Shown: positions 52,612 to 61,653 of the stretch, piece after piece
Position numbering within the stretch: the stretch's first letter is position 1
Layout: every line of letters begins with the position of its first letter
Source: a virus
DNA: 64,000 bases
Strand: one strand, 5' to 3'
IMG/VR virus record: IMGVR_UViG_3300030012_005163
Location: 62,001-126,000 of that record
The notes under the pieces: generated by a model
Database searches by the model: none
What the model was told of the DNA's origin: nothing
What the model saw: only the letters and a program-made list of their open reading frames with translations
Program-made: the position numbers and the translations under genes

Positions 52612-55600
52612 ATGCCACATAACAATCAAAATAATAATCAAACTAATAATAACTCTAATAAGGTTATTAAAGTAACTGGTTATGCCAAAAGAAAATTTTT
52701 TGATGGTGGTATAGAATATAGAGATTTTAGTGATGATTTAGTAGGTTTACAATTAACTAATGAAGGGGGTACACCTTTATTTACATTGGGTAATTTTAAA
52801 GTTACTACTAACTTAAGTCCTAAATTAAATAAAACTTATAATCAAGGAACTTATTCTGATTTTTTTAGTTTAGATGATTTAGATGATGGACAACAGATAA
52901 GTTTAAAAGTACAAAAAAATCAAAAAGCAGGGTTAAATTTAGACATTACTAACCCATTAAGTTATATACTCTATGGTTCTGCAGAAGAGAAAATAAGAGT
53001 ATCTTTAGAATATATCAATGAATATTTTCCGGCAGCCATTTATGTAGATAATGTTATAGGTACAGTTAGTGGTAATAATATTACTAACTATAGTTATGAT
53101 AGTTTAAGTGATGAATCCACATTTTATATTAACACAAATTACTTTAACAATCCTTTTAATATAAAATATACAGTGGATAGGAAAAATACTTCTGATGAAG
53201 ACACTTCTAATCCTTTGAGAAATTTAACTTTGAATCATAAAAATTATGTTGTAGAACACAATGGAATAAGTAAAAAAATTAAATTTTTAACCGGTTCTAC
53301 CACTACAACAAATGGGATAATTAGAGTAGTTGTAGACGGAAACCCATTTCCTGAAATAACAGGTATAAATTTTTCACAGTTTACTTTTTTAAATGGAGCA
53401 TCAAATGCATCTATACCATTTTTTATTAAACCTAATGAAATACAATCTGAAAATTTCTTTGCTGGATTAAATAATTTAGAAAAAAACATTTTAAATAGAA
53501 ATGTTTATCCTATTTATACGGCTACTTTCAGTACTCCTAAAGAAACTAGTCAAGGTGTAATTGTATATAGTGATGAAAAATTAACCTTTCCAATATTAAG
53601 TGATGGTTATAATTTGAATTTCTTTGATGGACTTTATGTAACTTATCTTAATAATTTAATTTCTATTGGTGAAAATTTAGATAAATTTAAAACTGATATT
53701 ATAAAAAGAAAATACACTGCAGAAGTTATTACAGGTTTTGATACTTTACCATCTGGTGACGGATCTGAAGATTTAGAATTAGATGGTGCAAAAGCAACAA
53801 AACTATTAAGAATTTATGGTATAGAATTCGATGAAATTAAAAAATATATTGATGGTATTAAATTTGCACATGTTATAACTTATGATAAGAAAAATAATAC
53901 ACCGGATAGTTTAGTTAAAGATTTAGCTAATATGTTAGGGTTTGGTGAATTTGATTTTTTAACTGATGCAAATATACTAAAAAATGTTTTACCCAGTAAT
54001 GGAGTTGGTTTAATGAGTGGTACATCCACCAATCTTAGTTTAGAAGAAATAGATATAGAATTATATAGAAGATTAATTTTAAATGTTGCATGGTTATGGA
54101 AAAGTAAAGGTGCTAGAAAAGCAATAGAATTTTTATTTAGATTTATTGGTGCACCTGAATCTTTAGTTAATTTTGATGAATATATTGTTTTAGCAGATAA
54201 ACCAGTAAACATATCACAACTTAAAAGTATGTTATATGTTTATACAGGAAGTTCTGATTTAAAAGACTTACCATTTGATAGTGATGGTTATCCATTACCT
54301 ACACCTAATGGTGAAAAAGTTTTAATTGGGTTTGATAATACAACTACACCCCCATCTCCAATATATGACACTAGTTGGTTTCAAAAAGAAGGTGGTTGGT
54401 ATAGAGAAACAGGTGGGTTAAACCCACCAATAGACATAACCGAAGGTAATAATGCACATGAAGGACCTTATGATAGAGGTTCTTTTTATATGAATCAGTT
54501 TACTACATCTATTTACCCCAATGATATAACCAGTAATTTTATTACCTTAACAGGTAACACCATATATCAAAACCAATTTTTTAATTATAATGATGGTTTT
54601 ATTAACGGTACAATAGATAATGATATTTTATATATCACCCCTATTAATCCATTAAATAATCAAATTATAACGGAAGGTCTTGAAATTGAATTTTCAATAG
54701 TACCTTCACCCCCTATCTCCGGTGGGACTACCATATTTCAAGATTTATGTATTCAAGCAAAAGAAGAATATGATGCATGGGTAGAATTAATTAAAGAAAA
54801 TTGTGAATTAGTTTATTCTCCTGAATGGTTTAGAGTACAACAAAATTATATTGTCGCAAAAAATAATTTAAACAAGGAAATTAGTAGTAGAAATGGAAAT
54901 GATAATGATGCTTTAGAAATATGTATCAATTTTGACTGTGATAGTATTGAAGTAGTTCAAAACCCATGTGAACAATATACTATGGTTGAGGACGATGGTT
55001 TAATTTATTTTGTAGACGAAAATGGAAATCAAGTGAATTTTGATTCTTTCCCACAATGTTGTGTTGCAGCAGGTGGAGAGTATTTTTCTTATATAAATCA
55101 AAGTGGACAAGAATCTTTATTTTGTGCTAAAGAACCCCCATGTATAGGTAAACCAATTAATACTACAGGTGAGGCAGTTGTGTGGGAAATAGAGGGAGTA
55201 AATGCAGTACCTGATAATATAATAGAAATTAGACCATCAACTAAACCAGTACCACAATATGAGGATAAATGTATTAGACAATCTAATAGGGTAAGATTTG
55301 ATTCTGAAGAAAGTAGAATAAAGTTTCTTCAAGATTGTACAACCAGACTACGTTTAGAAAGTGGTGTAGGTGAAAGTAATGGTATTTCTGGTTGTTATCA
55401 ATTAACAGAAGCAGGAGAATTTTATTTTGGGTTTAAATCTAAAGCAAATAACACTGAGTTTACAACTCGAATTAGTAAAAATGAAGCTCCCTATGTAGTA
55501 TATGATAAAAATAGTAAACCGGTAGGTTATATACCTAATACAACCGGTATTAGTTTAATTAGTGAAGGGGTGTCTGCAATGAATTATGTTAAAAGAAATA

Positions 55601-58600
55601 AAGGTATTATTTACCCTACTTACAAACAATCATTTAGTCAAAGTACAAGAAATAACCCTCAAAATGCATTGGATAATTATTTAGCAGAAGTGAGGGCAGG
55701 TAAGGATGTACCTAGTTTCCCTAAATATTTTAAACCTATCGATTGTGACGGTAAATCCACAACTTTAATTTCTAGTGAAGAGTGTTGTGCATACTATGGT
55801 TTTGATCATTATTATGTAAATATAACACAAGAAGATGGTAGTGTTACTAGTGTAGTTTATTGTAGAGGAAGGCAAAATGATGTGGGAGAATTACCAATTG
55901 ATGAGACTAAACCTAATGATAGTACATCTCCTAGACCTAAACCTGGAAAAGGTGGTAAAGGAGAGTTATACAATCCTACTAAAGGTATTGATAAAGAAAT
56001 TGAAACGATAAATAAAGAACAAAAAGAAGTAACTAAAAAAATAGAAAATAGTAGAACTTTAACTAACAAACAAAAATCTAATTTACGTTTAGAAAAAATA
56101 AATTTAGAACAAAGAAAAATTGATTTATCTACACAAAAACAAAAATTAAATGTAAAAAATACACGTACCATCCAACCAGCATTAGAAAAGGGTTATACTA
56201 AATACGTACCGGGTAGTAATTTAAATGCAGTAACAACTAAAGGAGATGAAATAAGTGTAATAAAAGATAGAAAAGGTGTATACAATAAAGGCATAAAAGA
56301 CAATAAAGGAGATAAAGTAACTACAGATTTTGGTTCACCCTTTGGTAATCCTGACTTACAAGATATTACTAATTGGAAACTTTCTTCTGTAGATCAATAT
56401 GGTAGAATAACATTTACACCTGTGGATAGAAACGATAGTTCAATATTGAATTGGGAATCGACTTCTGAAAGCGGTGCAGATTTATATAAAGAATGTTGTT
56501 TGAGTAAGGGTTATGCTTTTGGAGAATTTCAGATAAATCCCGCAAATAATGAACTTGTACCTTATAATGGACAACCTAACAGTTTCACTAATGGTGCTAC
56601 TTTTAATGCATGTATCGAACCTACTCATACACCATGTGATGATACAACGGATGTAAAATTAATTTTTGGAAGTAATGGATCGGATGGTTTCTTCTTACCT
56701 GAAAATACTGAAAGTAATGAAGTAACTATTAAGTTTGATTATATGATTAAGTATGACGCAGAGTCACTTATTAATTGTGCAGGAATTGAAGTTTGTCCAC
56801 TTCCCTTAGATTTATATACTAATAGTATCTATAATTTAGATTGTAGGAACTTTATAGTTTTTACACAATCAGAAGAATATAAAAATATATTACAAAAAAA
56901 TGTATTATATATAGATACTGATATTGTTCCAAATTCTGAAGAATCTTTAGATTTAACTAAACCAGATAAAGATGGAATACCTAACTTAATACCTTATTGG
57001 GATACTAATAATATACAAGTATGGCAAACACCGGGAATTCAACAGACTATTGAAGATGGTGAATGTTGTACGGCATATGGTGGAGAATATGTTAATAAAG
57101 AAAGTTGGGGTAAAGTTAATTTTGAAAACGTAAGAGCCATTAAAAATGATTTTGATAATACATTAAGAGAAGTATATAAAGTAGGTGTAACCTCAACTAA
57201 CTTTCCTTCATGGGTAGATGATGATTTTAAATCTACTGCGTCAAAACTTTTACAATATACTGAAGAAGTACAAAATATTTTAAATGATGAGTGTCTTAAC
57301 TATGAAATATTTAATGGACAAAATTATTGTGATGATTTTGATAAAATTATTACTACTGAAAAAGTATGTGCATTATTAGTACCTAAAAAATTAGGTGGAT
57401 ATAGTGAAATTTTAAAAGAATATTGGAGATTAATAAATCAGTTAACTTTAATGGAAACTCAACTTACAATATGTGTTGAAAGGAATGAAAAAATAGGTGA
57501 TTTAATTAAAGAAGTAGATAAAGAAAGAATTAAAGAAGAAGTAGATAAAGAAAAGAACAAAGAAGATAGTAGAAAAAGTGAAGAAGAACTAGAAACTGAG
57601 TACTCACTTAAAGAACGTGAATTTAGAAACATTGAAAAACAAATCAATGATATCACTGAAATAACAATTGCTATTGACTCAGTAAAAGAAGAAAATTTAC
57701 CTAAAATAAATTGTAATATATATCAAGATCAGATAAAATTAATACAAAATTATAATGTAGATGAGTTTTGTAGAACAGAAACTAATGGTGTATCTGATAA
57801 TCCTGATGTGGTGTTTACCGCATATAATAGATGTGTTGAAAGAAAAAGATTAGAATTAGGGCAAGAATTAAAAAAATATCAAGAGTTATATCAAAACTGT
57901 GTAAAAAGTAATGTTATTAGTGATGAAATAACTAAAGCAACAAGTAATAATGATTTAGTTACTAAAGATAGATTAACTACTGAATATGATTTCACATTAA
58001 GAAATATAGATGAATTACAATCTACAGTGTATTGTGAGGATATAAATGAGCAGAACGAACAATTAAGAGTTACTACTGAACAAGAAAATAATATTCAAAA
58101 GAATGTAGATATAGTCGCTAAAATATTAGATGTAGATAGTGATACAATAAGAAATGGTAATACTACCGATTTATCTACACCACAAAAAATAGAAGTTACT
58201 AGAATTCTTAATACACAAAAGAATGTAGAAAACAAATTAAAAATTAAGAAAGAAGAAATAGAAAAAGAACTTACTAAAATAAGTAATGATAAAGAAAGAA
58301 TTAAAAATGAATTAGAGGTAGAGGAAAAAGATAAAGAGGAAATTATTAAAAATATTAAAGATGTTAAAAGTAATTTAGAAAAAGAATTAGGGGATAAAAA
58401 ACAAATAAATTGTTGTAGAGAAACTTTAAGTTTAACTCAAAAACTTTTAGAAGAATTAAAAGAAGTAAGAAGTGGAGTTTATTATGAAACAGATACTTTA
58501 TATCAACAATGGTATCTACAAAGATATAATAACTATTTATCGTATGTCCAAAGTAAAATGGCTACGGCATTTGACTATATGGATGAACTTAGACTGAGTT

Positions 58601-60870
58601 TTAATTTAGAAGTAGATAATAATTCTATTGGTAGTATACCTCCAAATGATATTGTAACTAATCTTACAACATTACCAATTATGGATGATAGTAATCCAAT
58701 ATGGACATTTAATCCACAAAATTATAGTGGGGTAATTATAGGAGGTTCTCAATATTATAGTAACCTTTTAGAAGATTCAATAACAGTTGCATTGATACAA
58801 CAAGGATTTAGTGGTTTAGATGCAGTTTTTGAACCGAAGTGGCAAAATTTCGAATTAAAATTACCTCAAAGTGTTATCGAAAATTTAAATGGTGCATATC
58901 CTAATAAACAATTTTTCTTATCATTTATGTTGGAGCAATATGAATGTAATGTGTGTTTATTGTTAGATAATATACAAATTAATTATAAAACATATGATAT
59001 ATTACCTTTTAATAATACTGCAGGTGATGGTTTACCAGAATTGAGTTGTGTTATAGATAATAGAAAATCTTGGGTGTATGTGGGTGATAGTATAAAACCC
59101 GTTAGTTATTTACCAGATGGTGAATGTCAAAAAAATGAAGTAACTTGTGCAACTCCTTTACAAATAACTGCACAAAATAGATTATGGCAAAATTTAGAGT
59201 ATAGATATACTGAATATGACTTTAATCATTCAGACTTAATTATTAATTCTAAATCCGCATCATTCCAAATAGATCCTTCTAAGTCTATTGAGTGTGACGT
59301 TTATAATTTTTGGAAAAATATAGACTGTGATGAATGTCCTTCTCCGTGTACCAGTGGTGATAGTGTAACTTATGAAGGAGAATTTTTATACACTGGCGGA
59401 ACATCCCAAAGTTATAGTATCCCATTATCTGCAACGTCTACTGGTACTATGTTAAGTGATTGTGAAATTTTTAATAGTACGTTAAAAAATATTGTAGAAA
59501 ATATAAAGGAAGAGTATTATACATTAACCGCAGATTATCCTTCTTCATTAAACGCAAGTTATTACGATTTAATTGAAAAAGGTGGTAGTAGTGAAGAATT
59601 ATTAATTGTAGATAATGATTGTAACACACAAACTTTTGTAATAGGAGATAGAGAAAATCTAAATAACGATCAAAGGTTAATTGTTGAGGAAGGTGATGGT
59701 ACTATATCATTATTTGGTTTATATGTTTATAGTGGTTCAACACCATATAGTGGTGGTGAAATAACAGATATTATCAGTGGAGTTTCTGCACAAACCTTTA
59801 ATCAAACATCTGATATGACTGAAGAATGTTGTAAAAATTTAAATACAATATTGTCAAATAAAGGTAAATATGGTTTAGGTTTAGATAAAGACTATGTATG
59901 GAACGAATCACTCAGTGGTTGTACGTGGAGAGAAATAAATGATGGACAAGGGGATTGTACTCATTGTGGTAATACTACACATTCTTCATTTACAGGAACT
60001 AGTAGTGGGGTTACTTGTGAGGTGGTAAATAAAACAATATGTGTAAATCCTTTAGATTTCTTAGATCAACCACCTTCTAAAATTAAAGTAAAAGAAGTAT
60101 TTGACGAAATGGTACAAAGTAATCTTATAAATGCACAAAATAGACAAACTATTAGTGGATATCCTACTTTAAAATTATTTTACGAACTTTATTTAAAAGC
60201 TAGTAATTGTGGTGAACAATATAGTGGTAAATTAACATATAATAACCTATTCCAATTTATGGATTTAATAGGTGATTATTGGTTAGAGTTAATTGAACAA
60301 GTTATACCATCTACTACAATAATGGAAGGGTGTGATAATTCTGGTAAGGTTTATAGGAATACTATTTTTGATAATAATAAATTTGTTTATAAAAAATATG
60401 CGTTAAATTATTTAGAAGTGACAAATGATTGTACTGTTAGTGGGGTAACTGATAATTCTATAGGACAAGAAACAGTAGATGTGGCAGTAGAGGAAATTTG
60501 TTTAGGTGGTGGTTGTTTACCACAAGAAAGTAATGATTGTCAAGAAGAAATTCTACAATTACAACAACAAATAAGTGATTTACAATCTCAACTAGAGACT
60601 ACTACTAATCAAATAAGTGCAACACAATTAGCAATTAATACCATTAAAAATGATATTAAAAATTTAATCTTTGTTAATAAACCTGCTAGAGAACAAAAAG
60701 AAGTCACTCAAAAAGAAAGGGAACAAATTAAATTACAACAAAAAGAAAAAGAAAGTTTAAGAGATTTAAAAAAGATAAAACAACAACAACAGAATAAAGA
60801 AACGGAGGCTAGAGTAAAAAGAAATATAAAGGAACAATCTACCTCAATAAAAAGAAATAGTAGAAGTTAA
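52612..60870 (+). CDS. Giant tail/baseplate protein (2752 residues) with repeated CC motifs
   Basis: The largest gene in the window. The N-terminal 530 residues are phage tail-like. Residues 484-525 (LYRRLILNVAWLWKSKGARK, AIEFLFRFIGAPESLVNFDE) match a helical motif of tail proteins related to gpI/gp7-type wedge components. From residue 800 on, at least five copies of a Cys-Cys motif occur: PQCCVAAGG (816), EECCAYYGF (1058), KECCLSKGY (1295), GECCTAYGG (1485) and EECCKNLN (2406). They are separated by beta-rich blocks. Long charged coiled coils lie at about 1125-1190 and 1590-1970, the latter with a short internal duplication (KEVDKERIKEEVDKEK). The C-terminus is a coiled coil with a basic tail. 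It probably spans the baseplate periphery or a long fibre; no enzymatic motif is seen. Confidence 0.65.
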   Translation: MPHNNQNNNQTNNNSNKVIKVTGYAKRKFFDGGIEYRDFSDDLVGLQLTNEGGTPLFTLGNFKVTTNLSPKLNKTYNQGTYSDFFSLDDLDDGQQISLKVQKNQKAGLNLDITNPLSYILYGSAEEKIRVSLEYINEYFPAAIYVDNVIGTVSGNNITNYSYDSLSDESTFYINTNYFNNPFNIKYTVDRKNTSDEDTSNPLRNLTLNHKNYVVEHNGISKKIKFLTGSTTTTNGIIRVVVDGNPFPEITGINFSQFTFLNGASNASIPFFIKPNEIQSENFFAGLNNLEKNILNRNVYPIYTATFSTPKETSQGVIVYSDEKLTFPILSDGYNLNFFDGLYVTYLNNLISIGENLDKFKTDIIKRKYTAEVITGFDTLPSGDGSEDLELDGAKATKLLRIYGIEFDEIKKYIDGIKFAHVITYDKKNNTPDSLVKDLANMLGFGEFDFLTDANILKNVLPSNGVGLMSGTSTNLSLEEIDIELYRRLILNVAWLWKSKGARKAIEFLFRFIGAPESLVNFDEYIVLADKPVNISQLKSMLYVYTGSSDLKDLPFDSDGYPLPTPNGEKVLIGFDNTTTPPSPIYDTSWFQKEGGWYRETGGLNPPIDITEGNNAHEGPYDRGSFYMNQFTTSIYPNDITSNFITLTGNTIYQNQFFNYNDGFINGTIDNDILYITPINPLNNQIITEGLEIEFSIVPSPPISGGTTIFQDLCIQAKEEYDAWVELIKENCELVYSPEWFRVQQNYIVAKNNLNKEISSRNGNDNDALEICINFDCDSIEVVQNPCEQYTMVEDDGLIYFVDENGNQVNFDSFPQCCVAAGGEYFSYINQSGQESLFCAKEPPCIGKPINTTGEAVVWEIEGVNAVPDNIIEIRPSTKPVPQYEDKCIRQSNRVRFDSEESRIKFLQDCTTRLRLESGVGESNGISGCYQLTEAGEFYFGFKSKANNTEFTTRISKNEAPYVVYDKNSKPVGYIPNTTGISLISEGVSAMNYVKRNKGIIYPTYKQSFSQSTRNNPQNALDNYLAEVRAGKDVPSFPKYFKPIDCDGKSTTLISSEECCAYYGFDHYYVNITQEDGSVTSVVYCRGRQNDVGELPIDETKPNDSTSPRPKPGKGGKGELYNPTKGIDKEIETINKEQKEVTKKIENSRTLTNKQKSNLRLEKINLEQRKIDLSTQKQKLNVKNTRTIQPALEKGYTKYVPGSNLNAVTTKGDEISVIKDRKGVYNKGIKDNKGDKVTTDFGSPFGNPDLQDITNWKLSSVDQYGRITFTPVDRNDSSILNWESTSESGADLYKECCLSKGYAFGEFQINPANNELVPYNGQPNSFTNGATFNACIEPTHTPCDDTTDVKLIFGSNGSDGFFLPENTESNEVTIKFDYMIKYDAESLINCAGIEVCPLPLDLYTNSIYNLDCRNFIVFTQSEEYKNILQKNVLYIDTDIVPNSEESLDLTKPDKDGIPNLIPYWDTNNIQVWQTPGIQQTIEDGECCTAYGGEYVNKESWGKVNFENVRAIKNDFDNTLREVYKVGVTSTNFPSWVDDDFKSTASKLLQYTEEVQNILNDECLNYEIFNGQNYCDDFDKIITTEKVCALLVPKKLGGYSEILKEYWRLINQLTLMETQLTICVERNEKIGDLIKEVDKERIKEEVDKEKNKEDSRKSEEELETEYSLKEREFRNIEKQINDITEITIAIDSVKEENLPKINCNIYQDQIKLIQNYNVDEFCRTETNGVSDNPDVVFTAYNRCVERKRLELGQELKKYQELYQNCVKSNVISDEITKATSNNDLVTKDRLTTEYDFTLRNIDELQSTVYCEDINEQNEQLRVTTEQENNIQKNVDIVAKILDVDSDTIRNGNTTDLSTPQKIEVTRILNTQKNVENKLKIKKEEIEKELTKISNDKERIKNELEVEEKDKEEIIKNIKDVKSNLEKELGDKKQINCCRETLSLTQKLLEELKEVRSGVYYETDTLYQQWYLQRYNNYLSYVQSKMATAFDYMDELRLSFNLEVDNNSIGSIPPNDIVTNLTTLPIMDDSNPIWTFNPQNYSGVIIGGSQYYSNLLEDSITVALIQQGFSGLDAVFEPKWQNFELKLPQSVIENLNGAYPNKQFFLSFMLEQYECNVCLLLDNIQINYKTYDILPFNNTAGDGLPELSCVIDNRKSWVYVGDSIKPVSYLPDGECQKNEVTCATPLQITAQNRLWQNLEYRYTEYDFNHSDLIINSKSASFQIDPSKSIECDVYNFWKNIDCDECPSPCTSGDSVTYEGEFLYTGGTSQSYSIPLSATSTGTMLSDCEIFNSTLKNIVENIKEEYYTLTADYPSSLNASYYDLIEKGGSSEELLIVDNDCNTQTFVIGDRENLNNDQRLIVEEGDGTISLFGLYVYSGSTPYSGGEITDIISGVSAQTFNQTSDMTEECCKNLNTILSNKGKYGLGLDKDYVWNESLSGCTWREINDGQGDCTHCGNTTHSSFTGTSSGVTCEVVNKTICVNPLDFLDQPPSKIKVKEVFDEMVQSNLINAQNRQTISGYPTLKLFYELYLKASNCGEQYSGKLTYNNLFQFMDLIGDYWLELIEQVIPSTTIMEGCDNSGKVYRNTIFDNNKFVYKKYALNYLEVTNDCTVSGVTDNSIGQETVDVAVEEICLGGGCLPQESNDCQEEILQLQQQISDLQSQLETTTNQISATQLAINTIKNDIKNLIFVNKPAREQKEVTQKEREQIKLQQKEKESLRDLKKIKQQQQNKETEARVKRNIKEQSTSIKRNSRS

Positions 60871-60881
60871 AATAAACAAAT

Positions 60882-61625
60882 ATGATACCTAAGAATAATA
60901 TAAAAATTAATGAGAGTAAGGTTAATAAGAAAGCGGTACAACCACCCTTAGCAACTAACCCTTACAATCCGAAACCACCTACTTCACCTGCCACTGAAGG
61001 TAATAGTAAAAAACCTTTAACAGGTAGTAGTAAACTTCCTACAGTTGGTGGTGATGTTATAGGTAATACTACTGTTCCTAAACCGGGTACTAAAAAACCA
61101 CCTACCTCACCTATTACAGGTGGAAAACCTAACCTTCAATTAGAACAATTAACAACACAGTTACAATCATTGGTAAATCAATTGGATATTTTGACTCAAA
61201 CAGAAACTTCTTTAAACCAACAAATAGGTGATTTAGATGAACAATTAGTTTCATTACAAAAAGAATGTGAAGAGTTAGCCGCACAACAATTACAAGCAGA
61301 ACAAGATTTCCAAAGTACTAAAAATGATTGTTATTCTTTAAGTGTAGAAATAGAAATGGTACAACAACAACTTATAAATACACCCAATAATAGTGTAAGT
61401 GGTTGTACTTCTAATTCAGAGTATAATAGTTTGTTGGCACATTTAGAAAATTTAAGAGAAAAATATAAAAAGTGTATTGAAGGTGCGGTTGCCACTAATA
61501 TCTCAACATATAATACTGTTTTCATAACTCAAATTTATGAAACTAATGAATATGAAGGAAATGTGACGGTAATTGGTGATGATGAGTGGGATGATAATGA
61601 TCAATTAATAGTAGATTGTGTATAA
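60882..61625 (+). CDS. Proline-rich, coiled-coil tail accessory protein
   Basis: 247 residues. The first 85 are Pro/Gly/Lys/Thr-rich and contain two copies of KPPTSPxTxG (about residues 31 and 72). A long coiled coil spans about 88-150 (LEQLTTQLQSLVNQLDILTQ, LNQQIGDLDEQLVSLQKEC). A GCTSNSEYNSLLAHLENLRE helix and an acidic C-terminus follow. It starts 11 nt after the 2752-residue gene, whose C-terminus is also a Gln-rich coiled coil, so the two may form a hetero-coil. Function unknown; an adaptor between fibre parts is plausible. Confidence 0.58.
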   Translation: MIPKNNIKINESKVNKKAVQPPLATNPYNPKPPTSPATEGNSKKPLTGSSKLPTVGGDVIGNTTVPKPGTKKPPTSPITGGKPNLQLEQLTTQLQSLVNQLDILTQTETSLNQQIGDLDEQLVSLQKECEELAAQQLQAEQDFQSTKNDCYSLSVEIEMVQQQLINTPNNSVSGCTSNSEYNSLLAHLENLREKYKKCIEGAVATNISTYNTVFITQIYETNEYEGNVTVIGDDEWDDNDQLIVDCV

Positions 61626-61640
61626 AATGAAATATAAAAT

Positions 61641-61649
61641 ATATTTATA
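61641..61649 (+). promoter_or_regulatory. ATATTTATA motif before propeller-bearing gene
   Basis: Recurrent 9-mer, 4 nt before the ATG at 61654. Confidence 0.42.
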
Positions 61650-61653
61650 AATA

